Positions 42,547-51,316 are shown, numbered from the stretch's first letter. The stretch is DNA of 64,000 nucleotides from Nocardioides terrigena (GCF_003047265.1 NZ_PZYY01000001.1:496001-560000); one strand, 5' to 3'. Translations and numbers: made by a program. Notes: generated from the sequence alone by a model not told the origin.

Positions 42547-44553
42547 GTGCCAACTTCCGACTCCGGTGTGACCCCCCTGCTCCACGAGGCCGTGACGGCG
42601 CTCGGGGGGCAGGAGCGCACCGGCCAGGTCCGGATGGCCGAGGCGGTCGCCAGCGCCTTCACCGAGGGCGAGCACCTGCTCGTCCAGGCCGGCACCGGCA
42701 CCGGCAAGTCGCTGGCCTACCTCGTGCCCAGCCTGCTCCACGACCAGCGCGTGGTGATCGCGACCGCGACCCTGGCGCTGCAGCACCAGCTCGTCGAGCG
42801 CGACATCCCGCGGCTCATGTCGGCGGTGGCCGGCGCGCCCGGGGGCAGCAAGGTCGACACGTCGTACGCCGTGCTCAAGGGCCGCTCCAACTACGCCTGC
42901 CTGCACCGCATCCGCGAGGGCGTGCCCGACGACCAGGGCGCCCTCGTCGACGTCCCGGTGGGGTCGATGGCCGAGACGGTCCTCGAGCTGCGCGGCTGGG
43001 CGGAGAAGGAGGCCGAGGACGGCGGCTCCGGCGAGCGCGACAACGCGCCGCGGCACACCGACCGTGAGTGGCGCCAGGTGAGCGTCAACCACCGCGAGTG
43101 CCTCGGGGCGGCCAAGTGCCCCTTCGGCCAGGAGTGCTTCGCCGAGCTGGCCAGGGAGAAGGCGCAGCGCTCCCACCTCATCGTCACCAACCACTCGCTG
43201 CTGGCCATCGACGCGATCGAGGGCGTCCCGATGATCCCGGAGTACGACGCCGTGGTCATCGACGAGGCCCACGAGCTCACCGCGCGGGTCACCCAGGCCG
43301 CCACCGACGAGCTGTCCGTCAACGACGTCGAGCGGGCCGCCCGGCGCTCGCAGCGGATCGTGGAGGACGGCTCGGCCGACGCGCTGGCCGAGGCCGCGGA
43401 CGCGCTGTCGGACGCTTTCGAGGCCACCATGGCCGGGCGGATCGAGCGGATGCCCGACCAGCTCGGCGAGGCGCTGGCCCTGGTGCGCGACGCCGCGCGC
43501 ACCTGCCTGTCGGCCTACCCGCGCGAGAGCGCCGGCGACGGCGGCGAGGCCGACCCCGGCCGCACCCAGGCCAAGGGGATGGTGCAGGACGTCTTCGCCA
43601 ACGCCGAGCGGATGGCCGCCGACCTGGAGTCCGACGTGCTGTGGCTCAGCGAGCCGCCTCCCCACATGTCCACCCGCATCCCGCCGCGGCTGCACGTGGC
43701 GCCGCTGCAGGTGTGGGGCCAGATGCGCGACAAGCTGCTGTCCGACAAGACGGTGGTGTTCACCAGCGCCACCCTGATGCTCGGCGGCGACTTCAACGCC
43801 GTGGCCTCCTCGATCGGGCTCAAGCCGACCGAGCGGGTCGAGGACGGCGCCGCGGCCCCGGCCGACACCGCCGACGGGGTGCTGCCGTGGCGCGGCATCG
43901 ACGTCGGCTCGCCGTTCGACTACGGCCAGCAGGCCATCCTGTACGTCGCCCGCCACCTGCCGCCGCCCGGCCGCGACGGTCTGGTCAAGAGTCAGCTCGA
44001 CGAGATCTGCGAACTCGTCGACGCCGCCGACGGGCGCACCCTGGGGCTCTTCTCCTCGCGGCGGGCCGCCGAGGCCGCGGCCGAGCACGTCCGCACCGCT
44101 CTGCCCCACCTGACGACGCTGGCCCAGGGCGACGCCCAGCTGCCCGAGCTGGCCAAGCAGTTCGTCGAGGACCCGCACACCATCCTCTTCGGTACCCTGT
44201 CGCTGTGGCAGGGCCTCGACGTGCCGGGCGACACCTGCCAGCTGGTGATCATCGACCGCATCCCCTTCCCGCGCCCCGACGACCCGCTGATGTCCGCGCG
44301 CCAGCGGGCGGCCGACAAGGCCGGCGGCAACGGCTTCATGCAGGTCGCGGCCACCCACGCCGCCCTGCTGATGGCGCAGGGGGCCGGGCGGCTGATCCGC
44401 ACGACCACCGACCGAGGCGTGGTCGCCGTCCTCGACCCCCGGCTGGTCACCGCGCGCTACGGCGGCTTCCTCAAGGCCTCGCTGCCGCCGATGTGGACCA
44501 CCACCGACCCCGCTCTCGTGCGGAAGGCTCTCGCGCGGCTCGCGTCGGGCTGA
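42547..44553 (+). CDS. dinG: DinG/XPD-type ATP-dependent DNA helicase
   Basis: 668 residues, superfamily 2 iron-sulphur helicase. Walker A is AGTGTGKSLAYL near residues 53-64, four cysteines in YACLHRI and NHRECLGAAKCPFGQECF form the probable 4Fe-4S domain, the DEAH box is VVIDEAHEL, and the C-terminal motif V-VI region reads LFGTLSLWQGLDVPG and QGAGRLIRT. GTG start at 42547. The gene lies in the conserved block leading to lexA and is a known repair-associated family. Confidence 0.92.
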   Translation: MPTSDSGVTPLLHEAVTALGGQERTGQVRMAEAVASAFTEGEHLLVQAGTGTGKSLAYLVPSLLHDQRVVIATATLALQHQLVERDIPRLMSAVAGAPGGSKVDTSYAVLKGRSNYACLHRIREGVPDDQGALVDVPVGSMAETVLELRGWAEKEAEDGGSGERDNAPRHTDREWRQVSVNHRECLGAAKCPFGQECFAELAREKAQRSHLIVTNHSLLAIDAIEGVPMIPEYDAVVIDEAHELTARVTQAATDELSVNDVERAARRSQRIVEDGSADALAEAADALSDAFEATMAGRIERMPDQLGEALALVRDAARTCLSAYPRESAGDGGEADPGRTQAKGMVQDVFANAERMAADLESDVLWLSEPPPHMSTRIPPRLHVAPLQVWGQMRDKLLSDKTVVFTSATLMLGGDFNAVASSIGLKPTERVEDGAAAPADTADGVLPWRGIDVGSPFDYGQQAILYVARHLPPPGRDGLVKSQLDEICELVDAADGRTLGLFSSRRAAEAAAEHVRTALPHLTTLAQGDAQLPELAKQFVEDPHTILFGTLSLWQGLDVPGDTCQLVIIDRIPFPRPDDPLMSARQRAADKAGGNGFMQVAATHAALLMAQGAGRLIRTTTDRGVVAVLDPRLVTARYGGFLKASLPPMWTTTDPALVRKALARLASG

Positions 44554-44568
44554 GGGTCGAGCTCCCTC

Positions 44569-44681
44569 GCCGGGGGCGGTGAGCAGGCCACGTTCCTGCG
44601 CTTCGCCGGGTGGCTGGCTGACCGCTGTCCGGTGTGTCCTGCGGGGGCGTTGCCGGGGGCGGTGAGCAGACCACGTTCCTG
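44569..44681. repeat. 30-bp direct repeat pair after dinG
   Basis: GCCGGGGGCGGTGAGCAG, then one variable base, then CCACGTTCCTG occurs at 44569-44598 and 44652-44681, 83 bp apart. The copies differ at one base (G or A). They fill the gap between the dinG stop and the convergent PAP2 gene. There is no open frame or clear hairpin. Possibly the remains of a duplication or insertion. Confidence 0.7.
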
Positions 44682-44682
44682 G

Positions 44683-45489
44683 TCAGCGCCGGTCAGCGAG
44701 GCGTGACGAGGTGCCGCCCACGTCGACGGTGGCCTCGTCGTACCGCCGCTGCGGGCCCACGGTCCGCCAGGCGATGAGCACGACCGCCCAGCCGGCGACG
44801 ATGTCGAGGACCCAGTGGTTGCCCGTCCCGACGACGACTACGGCGGTGACCAGCGCGTGTGCCCAGGCGAGCGCCGCGACGGCCCGTCGCCGGGTGACGT
44901 GGCTGACCGCAAGGGCGACCCACAGCGCCCACCCGGCGTGCATGCTCGGGAACGCCGCCAGCTGGTTGGTCAGCCAGCCCAGCCCCTGGGGCGCCGACGC
45001 GTCGCCGCCCCACCAGCCCGCGGCGGAGTGCACGGCGAGCAGGTCGGTCCAGCCGTCCATCAGCCGCGGCGGGGCGGTCGGCATGGCCAGGTAGGCCAGC
45101 AGCGCCACGCCGGTGGCACCGACCAGCGCGAGACGTGCCGGTCCGTACGCCGCGCGGTGCCGGGCGTAGAGCCAGACGACGACCAGGAGGGTCAGCAGGT
45201 AGTGGGCGCTCGCGTAGTGGAACGACGCCACCACCCCGATGGTGTCGTGCTCGAGGAACCAGCGGTTGAGGCTGCCCTCGACGTCGAGGTGCAGAGTCCG
45301 CTCGAGGTCGAGGATGCGGACGGCACGGGTGACCGCCGGGGCCAGAGAGTCGTCCGCCAGCACCCGGCTGACGGCGTACCCGACGTACACGAGCGCGAGG
45401 ACGCCGAGCTCGCGCAGACCCGACCGACGGACCGGCGGGATGGTGCGCGCCGTACGGGTCCGGACTGCGGGAGCGACGAGTGAGGCCAT
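44683..45489 (-). CDS. PAP2-superfamily membrane phosphatase
   Basis: 268 residues, about six membrane spans. The PAP2 signature is split over PTAPPRL, AFPSMHAGWALW (catalytic Ser-x-His) and NHWVLDIVAGW (third motif His and Asp). The N-terminal part resembles the AUR1/inositol-phosphorylceramide-like branch in actinobacteria, so it may be a lipid phosphatase or transferase at the membrane. The substrate is not determined. It is single, reading toward dinG. Confidence 0.83.
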   Translation of the reverse strand: MASLVAPAVRTRTARTIPPVRRSGLRELGVLALVYVGYAVSRVLADDSLAPAVTRAVRILDLERTLHLDVEGSLNRWFLEHDTIGVVASFHYASAHYLLTLLVVVWLYARHRAAYGPARLALVGATGVALLAYLAMPTAPPRLMDGWTDLLAVHSAAGWWGGDASAPQGLGWLTNQLAAFPSMHAGWALWVALAVSHVTRRRAVAALAWAHALVTAVVVVGTGNHWVLDIVAGWAVVLIAWRTVGPQRRYDEATVDVGGTSSRLADRR

Positions 45490-45578
45490 CGGTCCAGTGT
45501 TCGCGGCGAGGCGCCCGGGCGCATCGGGATTTTCCCGGCGGTACCCCCGACACGGGTGTCAGGGGATCCCGGGGTCTA

Positions 45579-45594
45579 CCGGCCCAGAGGCCGG
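45579..45594 (-). terminator. Short GC hairpin after lexA
   Basis: A 6-bp CCGGCC/GGCCGG stem with a 4-base loop, 7-22 bp beyond the lexA stop in its direction of reading. It is small but very GC-rich. A second, imperfect palindrome lies at about 45544-45563. Confidence 0.45.
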
Positions 45595-45600
45595 GGTGGG

Positions 45601-46326
45601 TCACATGCGGCGCAGGACCGCGGTGACCTTGCCGAGGATCGTGGCGTGGGTGCCGTCGATCGGGTCGTAGGCGTCGTTGTGGGGGAGCAGCCACACGTGG
45701 CCGTCCTTGCGCTGGAACGTCTTGACGGTCGCCTCGCCGTCGATCATCGCGGCGACGATCTCGCCGTTGGACGCCGTCTGCTCCTGGCGGATGACGACGT
45801 AGTCGCCGTCGCAGATAGCCGCGTCGATCATAGAGTCGCCGGACACCTCGAGGAGGAAGAGCGTGCCCTCGCCGACCAGCGACTTGGGCAGCGGGAAGAC
45901 CTCGGTGATCTGCTCCTCGGCCAGGATCGGTCCACCGGCGGCGATGCGGCCGACCATCGGGACGTACGTCGCCGGGGGAGCCGTGTTGCCGATGTCGGTC
46001 TCGTCGATGCTGGTCTCGTCGGCGCTGGAGATGGAGCGGCGCGCGGCCATCAGCTCGGGCAGGAAGACCTCGATCGCGCGCGGACGGTTGGGGTCGCGCT
46101 TGAGGAAGCCCTTCTCCTCCAGCACCTTGAGCTGGTGGGCCACGCTCGAGGAGCTGGTCAGCCCGACGGCCGCGCCGATCTCGCGCATGCTCGGCGGGTA
46201 GCCGCGCGTCTCGATGGCCTCCTTGATGGTGGCGAGGACGCGCTGCTGACGCGGGGTGAGTCCGGTCGCGTCCGGCGGGCCGTCGGGCATCTCGACGACC
46301 TTGCCCTTGCGGTCCTTGCTGGCCAT
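45601..46326 (-). CDS. lexA: SOS repressor LexA
   Basis: 241 residues. The winged helix ([40 protein letters not shown]) precedes the S24 protease domain. The self-cleavage site is Ala130-Gly131 (GRIAAGGPI), the nucleophile is Ser165 ([10 protein letters not shown]) and the general base is Lys202 ([12 protein letters not shown]). RecA-stimulated self-cleavage lifts repression of DNA-repair genes. It is divergent from a LysM gene, with several SOS boxes between them, so it is autoregulated. Confidence 0.95.
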   Translation of the reverse strand: MASKDRKGKVVEMPDGPPDATGLTPRQQRVLATIKEAIETRGYPPSMREIGAAVGLTSSSSVAHQLKVLEEKGFLKRDPNRPRAIEVFLPELMAARRSISSADETSIDETDIGNTAPPATYVPMVGRIAAGGPILAEEQITEVFPLPKSLVGEGTLFLLEVSGDSMIDAAICDGDYVVIRQEQTASNGEIVAAMIDGEATVKTFQRKDGHVWLLPHNDAYDPIDGTHATILGKVTAVLRRM

Positions 46327-46407
46327 GGGGTTCCTCCTGAGCGGTCCTGCTGCTGGGCCTGTCCGTGCTGCGTTGACGCCAACCGTAGTCCTGTCGCGGA
46401 CTCGACT

Positions 46408-46541
46408 TCAAACATTTGTTCGAACCGCGTGTCGCTCGGGGTCGGCGGTGCGACACGTCGAACAAATGTTCGTCTAACCCCTTGCGTCGTTCGAACACAC
46501 GCTCTACTGTCGAACACGTGCTCGATCGAACACCTGAGCGA
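46408..46541. promoter_or_regulatory. Cluster of LexA SOS boxes between lexA and the LysM gene
   Basis: The actinobacterial SOS box is TCGAAC-N4-GTTCGA. Near-perfect matches are at 46408-46423 (TCAAACATTTGTTCGA) and 46458-46473 (TCGAACAAATGTTCGT). Looser ones with a good left half are TCGAACACGTGCTCGA at 46510-46525, TCGAACACCTGAGCGA at 46526-46541 and a half site at 46491. The lexA-proximal box likely controls lexA and the others the LysM gene. Confidence 0.88.
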
Positions 46542-46656
46542 TCCACGGACGACGTCATCGGCAGTCTCGGCGGCGTTGTCGGTGGCTTCCTCTAGACAGA
46601 TCCCAGATCAACCGATCGACACCACCCACCGGCTGACTCTTCCCCTGGAGGCCAAC

Positions 46657-47028
46657 ATGAGCACCATCACCGTCTCGCCCGCCTTTGCCCCGACCCGCAG
46701 CTCGCGCACCGCCCGCACGTCGTCGCGGTCGTCGGTGCGGCTGACGCGGAGGGGCCGTGTCGTCGTCCTCCTGGCGTCGCTGGCCCTGGTCCTGATGGCC
46801 GGCTTCTTCCTCGGCTCCGTCGCCGTCGGCACCAACGAGGCCGGCCAGGCGCCGGCCACCGAGATCGTGATGGTCGAGCCCGGCCAGAGCCTCTGGAGCA
46901 TCGCCTCCGACCTCACCGACTCCGGTGACGTCCGCACCACCATGCGCGAGATCGAGCGCCTCAACGCGCTCGACACCGTCGCGCTCTCCGCGGGGCAGAA
47001 GCTCCGCGTGCCGGTCAGCGTCGACTGA
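46657..47028 (+). CDS. LysM domain membrane protein, likely SOS-induced (Rv2719c/ChiZ-like)
   Basis: 123 residues. One membrane span (VVVLLASLALVLMAGFFLG) follows a basic Ser/Arg-rich cytoplasmic start. The C-terminal LysM (VMVEPGQSLWSIASDL and NALDTVALSAGQKLRVPVS) should bind peptidoglycan outside. In mycobacteria the LysM gene divergent from lexA (Rv2719c) is DNA-damage-induced and slows cell division. Position, size and SOS boxes match. A role as a checkpoint inhibitor is an inference from that likeness. Confidence 0.8.
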   Translation: MSTITVSPAFAPTRSSRTARTSSRSSVRLTRRGRVVVLLASLALVLMAGFFLGSVAVGTNEAGQAPATEIVMVEPGQSLWSIASDLTDSGDVRTTMREIERLNALDTVALSAGQKLRVPVSVD

Positions 47029-47081
47029 CCTTCTAGTTCTCCGCCAGTCGACTCGACCCCGGCTGGCGGGACCGGGGAAGA

Positions 47082-47112
47082 CAAGGGGCGGGCCCATCAG
47101 GCCCGCCCCTTG
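47082..47112 (+). terminator. Terminator after the LysM gene
   Basis: A perfect 13-bp GC-rich stem (47082-47094 with 47100-47112) with a 5-base loop, about 55 bp after the LysM stop. Confidence 0.8.
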
Positions 47113-47150
47113 CGGCATTTCTGGGGCCTGTTCGGGGGTGCTCGCGGCCG

Positions 47151-47256
47151 CTGCGAGCTGAGTCGCCCGGTGACTCAGCTCGTAGTCCACTCTCGGCCCC
47201 CTTTCCAGGCCCGCACCGCGGAGTGCGACCTGCGGTACCCACGACCTCAGGTCGCA
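47151..47256. repeat. Two further hairpins in the LysM/47364 gene convergent gap
   Basis: Hairpin 1 covers 47151-47185: a 14-bp stem with one G-U pair (core CGAGCTGAGTC with GACTCAGCTCG) around a 7-base loop. Hairpin 2 covers 47224-47256: TGCGACCTG with CAGGTCGCA, 9 bp around 15 bases. They lie between convergent genes, so the likely role is bidirectional termination. The rest of the 335-bp gap shows no gene. Confidence 0.6.
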
Positions 47257-47363
47257 GTCGGCGCGCAAACCCCTCTCGAGCCCCCGGCCGGGTCGCTCGG
47301 ACATAGCGGCCCACCTGGTCCACCCGGTGGATCTCGTGGGCCGCCATCTTCCCGGCGCCCCGG

Positions 47364-48272
47364 TCAGCGGACGAGCTGCGGCTTGGCCTCGAGTACGGCG
47401 ACGGTGACGGGGGTGCCGTCGATGGTCACGGTGCCGTCGACCGGTCGCCAGGTGGGCTGGCCCACGACCCTGAACTGGGCGGACCAGGTCGTGTCGACGC
47501 TGAGGTCGAGTCCCTCGGACGTCTTGGCGTAGGTGTGGGTGATCAGGTCGCCCATGTCGGCTCCCTCGGTCCACGCCTGGCCCGGGACCGCGGTCTCCTG
47601 GCTGGTGTCGTCTCCGTGGTGCCACACGAACCGGCTCGGCCACACCTCAAGCAGCACGTCGATGTTGACCCTGCCGAGGTGGACCGGGATCTGGTGCCGC
47701 TCCGCGCTCGTGGACAGGATCGTCGGGAGGTTGACCAGCGTCTCGCCGCCGGGCGGTTGCACGTTGATCGTGGACTGGGGGAGCGCGACTCGCTTAAAGG
47801 CGTTCAGAACCTCAGCGGGGATGTCGGCGGTCTGTGTCGGGGTGGTCTCCGCCGTTGGCGGAGGATCCTCGGGGCATTGCGTGTACTCCCCGAGTTGGCC
47901 GCCGTCAGCAAGGACGTACGTCCACACGATGGGTGGCGAGCCGTCGGGGCAACTGAATTGCTCGACGCATCCAGAGGCGGCAATCGTGTTGCACGCTTGA
48001 GACTGGACCCACTCACCGGGAGGGAGCGCAGTTTGAGTCGCAACAGTCTCAGTGGCACCTTCGGATGAAGCTCCTCCGTCGGCCGAGCCCGGTTCCGGGG
48101 GAGTGGCTGCCTCGCCTCCAAGCTCGTAGATGCCAGCGTCCGGATTCGGATTCACTGTTGCCGTTGATGACGGCTGCGGCTGGTTCTGAGAGTCGTCGCC
48201 CTGACTCGATGCCGCTGTCGCGGAGCTCACCAACGCGAGTGCGACGGCGATCGCCATGACAATTGCCTTCAT
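47364..48272 (-). CDS. Secreted hypothetical protein paired with a DUF6318 lipoprotein
   Basis: 302 residues. ATG at 48272 overlaps the DUF6318 stop (ATGA) and is followed by a signal peptide (KAIVMAIAVALALVSSATAA). The mature part is a Ser/Pro/Gln-rich linker, four cysteines around QACNTIAASGCVEQFSCPDG, then a beta-rich C-terminal domain (INVQPPGGETLVNLPTIL; LLEVWPSRFVWHHGDDT) that resembles a PKD-like surface domain. I do not recognise a family. Coupled translation suggests that it works with the lipoprotein at the cell surface. Confidence 0.65.
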   Translation of the reverse strand: MKAIVMAIAVALALVSSATAASSQGDDSQNQPQPSSTATVNPNPDAGIYELGGEAATPPEPGSADGGASSEGATETVATQTALPPGEWVQSQACNTIAASGCVEQFSCPDGSPPIVWTYVLADGGQLGEYTQCPEDPPPTAETTPTQTADIPAEVLNAFKRVALPQSTINVQPPGGETLVNLPTILSTSAERHQIPVHLGRVNIDVLLEVWPSRFVWHHGDDTSQETAVPGQAWTEGADMGDLITHTYAKTSEGLDLSVDTTWSAQFRVVGQPTWRPVDGTVTIDGTPVTVAVLEAKPQLVR

Positions 48273-48850
48273 TTCGCGTACCACTTGGATACCTGCCATC
48301 CGACCTTGCTCGAGAACAATTCGTAGCGCAGGGCCTGCGTCGCGGCCGGATATTCGCCATCGAGGTCCTTGGAACCTGTGACGGTTTGATCTGTGCGGCT
48401 CACTCGAACGGACAGGTAGTAGAGCGAGCCGGCATCCCCAACGCGCCGAGTGCCAGTCACTTGCGCTGCTTCGACTTCGTGGTCGCCGCCGGTGATCGCG
48501 CCGCCCTGCTTGTAGACGCGCTCGATAATCTCTGCGCCGCCCTCGCAGGCTGCGCAGGACTTCGAGCTGAGGCTTCGCAGTTGCTCAGTTTCCCCGGTTG
48601 CCTGTGCGTAGTCGACGCTCGCGTAGAAGTGCGAGACGAACGCCTCCGCGGCCTCCACCCCATCCCCCTCCGCCTCCGGCGGAAGCGTCGGCTCCACCGG
48701 CCCCGTCTCCGTCTCGTCCGCCGAGGGCGACGGCGACGAGGTCGTCGGGTCGGGGATCTCCGGCGTGGGTGCGGCGTCGGAGCAGCCGGCGAGCACCAGC
48801 GGCAGGACGCAGGCGGCCGCGAGAGCGCGGCGTACGGGGCCAAGCTTCAT
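48269..48850 (-). CDS. DUF6318-type lipoprotein
   Basis: 193 residues. The signal ends in lipobox VLAGC (Cys23), followed by a Pro/Ser/Thr/Glu linker and a compact domain with FVSHFYASVDYAQATG, two cysteines in SKSCAACEGG and a beta-rich end (YYLSVRVSRTDQTV; SSKVGWQVSKWYAK). That arrangement fits DUF6318, common in actinobacteria and of unknown function. It is divergent from a CAP-domain gene across about 190 bp and overlaps the secreted protein behind it. Confidence 0.75.
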   Translation of the reverse strand: MKLGPVRRALAAACVLPLVLAGCSDAAPTPEIPDPTTSSPSPSADETETGPVEPTLPPEAEGDGVEAAEAFVSHFYASVDYAQATGETEQLRSLSSKSCAACEGGAEIIERVYKQGGAITGGDHEVEAAQVTGTRRVGDAGSLYYLSVRVSRTDQTVTGSKDLDGEYPAATQALRYELFSSKVGWQVSKWYAK

Positions 48851-49039
48851 GAAGACCTTCTTTCCCGAGATCGCCGGATCCATGCCCGAGCACGGCCGAC
48901 GCAACAGAAACTAAGCGAAGAGCGCCGCGAGATCGACCCCTACTTCCTGCCCTGTGGACGACGGCGGACGACGATGGACGACGCGCGGGGCCGCGGGGGA
49001 GTACGTTCTCGCCACTCCCATCGCTCGATAGGCCAGACC

Positions 49040-50041
49040 ATGCGCGTACGCCGCTCGCTCGCCGCCCTGCTCGTCCTGCCCCTGCTGGCTGCGCCGCTCG
49101 CCCAGGCAAACGCCGCCACGGGAGATGACCTGCCCCGCGCCACGTACGAGATCACCGGCCCCGTCACCCCACGAGCAACGACCGCCATCGACACGAGCAG
49201 CAAGGCGGCGGTCAAGGGTGCCTACCGGCGACTGTGGGTCCGCGGGCAGCAGAGCAGGCCGCGCTGGCGAGGTGGCAGTACCGAGCGGTGCCGACCGGGA
49301 CGGCTCGCCAACGGATCCACCAAGCGACAGCTCAACGCCATCAACTTCGCCCGTCGGATGTCCGGCCTGACCCCGCTCACCCTCGACGCGAGCACGGTGA
49401 GGCAGGCCCAGGCGGCCGCGCTGATCATGACCGCCAAGCACGCGGTGAGCCACTACCCGCCGCGGGACTGGCCCTGCTGGACGCGCGCGGGTTACGACGC
49501 CGCCGGGGAGTCCAACCTCTACGAGGGCACGTCGCGGGAGAGCAACAGCGACAAGATCGAGGCGTACCTCGACGACTGGGGAGGCGGCAACCACCGCGTC
49601 GGCCACCGGCGCTGGCTCCTCTACCCCTACCTCGACGCCGTCGGGATCGGTGGCACCCGCACTGCCAACGTCACCCACCTCTTCGGCTCGCCCTTCGACG
49701 AAGCGGCACCCAACCCACAATGGGTGTCGTGGCCGACGGCGGGCTGGTTCCCGAGTCGCCTCGACCCCCGCGGCCGCTGGTCGCTCAGCTCGGGCGCCGA
49801 CGACACGGACTTCTCCCAGGCGCGCGTCGAGGTCGAATACAGAAGGCAAGAGATACAGGGCATCAAGCTCCGCACGCCCGACAACGGCGTCGGCAAGCCG
49901 ACCCTCGTCTGGGAGATGCCCGCCCGCGGGTGGCCGGGCAGGCCCGTCGGCACGGCCCGGGTGACGGTCAGCGGCATCGTCGTCGACGGCGTGCCTGGCC
50001 AGGTCGCGGCGTACACGGTCCGCTTCTTCCGGACCCGCTGA
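49040..50041 (+). CDS. Secreted CAP-domain (SCP/PR-1-like) protein
   Basis: 333 residues with a signal peptide (ends near AQANA). The CAP core is visible: LNAINFARRMSGLTPLTLDA, AQAAALIMTAKHAVSHYPP and AAGESNLYEGTSRESNSDKI, with the His and Glu residues that form the usual cavity, plus GHRRWLLYPYLDAVGIG. A C-terminal beta domain of about 130 residues follows. CAP proteins are extracellular with varied roles and no universal reaction. ATG at 49040. Confidence 0.8.
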   Translation: MRVRRSLAALLVLPLLAAPLAQANAATGDDLPRATYEITGPVTPRATTAIDTSSKAAVKGAYRRLWVRGQQSRPRWRGGSTERCRPGRLANGSTKRQLNAINFARRMSGLTPLTLDASTVRQAQAAALIMTAKHAVSHYPPRDWPCWTRAGYDAAGESNLYEGTSRESNSDKIEAYLDDWGGGNHRVGHRRWLLYPYLDAVGIGGTRTANVTHLFGSPFDEAAPNPQWVSWPTAGWFPSRLDPRGRWSLSSGADDTDFSQARVEVEYRRQEIQGIKLRTPDNGVGKPTLVWEMPARGWPGRPVGTARVTVSGIVVDGVPGQVAAYTVRFFRTR

Positions 50042-50066
50042 GCGCGACGAGGAGAGCCTTCCCTTA

Positions 50067-50081
50067 CTGGAATCGTTCCAG
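50067..50081. promoter_or_regulatory. Palindrome upstream of dps
   Basis: CTGGAA-TCG-TTCCAG is a perfect 6-3-6 palindrome 46 bp before the dps ATG. The pattern resembles a Fur-family (peroxide or iron) operator, which would suit dps, but no regulator gene is adjacent. Confidence 0.5.
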
Positions 50082-50126
50082 AAAAGCGGGTTGAGTGGCC
50101 CTCGCACCCGACGAGAGGAACTCACG

Positions 50127-50651
50127 ATGACCCAGACCGCACCCCGCCCCACGCACACCGCCCACCCGGCGTTCCAGGCCGACCAGCAGCTGGCCGACCA
50201 CCTCCAGCAGCTCCTCGTGGACCTCACCGACCTCCACCTCCAGGGCAAGCAGGCCCACTGGAACGTCGTCGGCAAGAACTTCCGCGACCTCCACCTCGCC
50301 CTCGACGAGGTCGTCGACGCCGCGCGTGAGTTCTCCGACGTCGTCGCCGAGCGGATGCGCGCCGTCTACGTGACGCCCGACGCCCGCGCCGCCACCGTCG
50401 CCGCGAAGACGTCGCTGAGCGAGTTCCCCGCCGACGAGATCGACACCGCGGACTGCGTCGACGCGATCGTCGCCGCGCTGTACGCCGTCGCCGGCACCGG
50501 CCGCCGCATCCACGACGAGGTGGACGCCGCCGACCCGACGTCCGCCGACATCATCCACACCATCCTCGAGCGCCTCGAGCAGCTCGCCTGGATGATCGAC
50601 GCCGAGAACCGCATCGCCAACGCGAGCATCCCGCGCTCGATGCACGAGTGA
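50127..50651 (+). CDS. dps: DNA-protection/ferritin-like protein Dps
   Basis: 174 residues. The ferroxidase ligands are recognisable as His44 (KQAHWNVVGK), His56 and Asp60 (FRDLHLALDEV), and Asp71 and Glu75 (EFSDVVAERM), in the order of the Dps family. It stores iron and detoxifies peroxide as a 12-mer and may bind DNA. The chosen ATG at 50127 has GAGAGGAACT upstream. The longer in-frame start at 50091 lies in the control region. Confidence 0.92.
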   Translation: MTQTAPRPTHTAHPAFQADQQLADHLQQLLVDLTDLHLQGKQAHWNVVGKNFRDLHLALDEVVDAAREFSDVVAERMRAVYVTPDARAATVAAKTSLSEFPADEIDTADCVDAIVAALYAVAGTGRRIHDEVDAADPTSADIIHTILERLEQLAWMIDAENRIANASIPRSMHE

Positions 50652-50723
50652 CCTGAGGTCACCGACGCGCGAGCGTCACCGCACCGGCCCGTTGGGCGCG
50701 CACGGCACCACGTCGTACGCCGC

Positions 50724-51068
50724 TCAGCGGGCCGCTCTGCGTCCGCCCGGGACGCGCGGGGGAGCAGGCTCGGAGGGCTCGTCGTCGGGGGGCGCGGTGA
50801 TGCCCAGTGTCCGCATCAGCCGGGCGATCAGCAGCAGCCCGGTGAACAGGCAGGCGATCGCACCGATCGAGGCCAGCGCCAGGAGCGCCCAGGAGCCGGA
50901 CTCGCCGCTGCGTGCCGACGTGCCGAAGTCGATGGCGAGGTAGACGAGGTAGCCCCACGCGACCACGCACAGCGTGATCCCGACCGCCAACGCGAGCGCA
51001 GTCTTGTTGACCCCGCCGCTCTGGCGAGGGCCACGCCGCGACCCTGCCCGCTTCCCCGAAGATGCCAC
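50724..51068 (-). CDS. Small membrane protein of unknown function
   Basis: 114 residues. A basic Ser/Arg-rich start, then two membrane spans (ALALAVGITLCVVAWGYLVY and ALLALASIGAIACLFTGLLL), then a Pro/Arg-rich tail. No motif identifies a family. It is oriented toward dps and away from nrdR, whose promoter region lies 200 bp beyond its start. Confidence 0.6.
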   Translation of the reverse strand: MASSGKRAGSRRGPRQSGGVNKTALALAVGITLCVVAWGYLVYLAIDFGTSARSGESGSWALLALASIGAIACLFTGLLLIARLMRTLGITAPPDDEPSEPAPPRVPGGRRAAR

Positions 51069-51276
51069 GGGAGCATTGTGTCCGATGGCGGCTCACCGTG
51101 GGGCCGGAACACTCCCGGCGAGACCCCCGACACGCCGCCCGAACGGGCCATCCGGGACCCGATCTGGAACCCCTCGAGGGCACTGACCTGCGGTTTTACC
51201 GAGGCCCCCTGCGACGCCCCGGATGATCATTTCGAACCACTTGCACATGTCCCCGCGCCAACGTACGGTTACCACT

Positions 51277-51316
51277 ACATCTAGTAGTTACACCGTTGTG
51301 GTTCTCCACATCTAGT
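51277..51316 (+). promoter_or_regulatory. Two NrdR boxes upstream of nrdR-nrdJ
   Basis: ACATCTAGT occurs at 51277-51285 and again at 51308-51316. The two are exactly 31 bp apart, three helical turns. Each lies in a partial palindrome (ACCACTACATCTAGTAGT; CTCCACATCTAGTCCAC) that matches the known NrdR box type. The pair occupies the nrdR promoter region and indicates autoregulation and dATP/ATP-controlled repression of nrdJ. The rest of the 51069-51461 gap shows no gene. Confidence 0.85.

Noticed and set aside
40188..42707. An 839-codon minus-strand frame opposite secDF
   Set aside because: It is an antisense shadow of secDF, with low-complexity Arg/Gly/Asp/His sequence and no domain.
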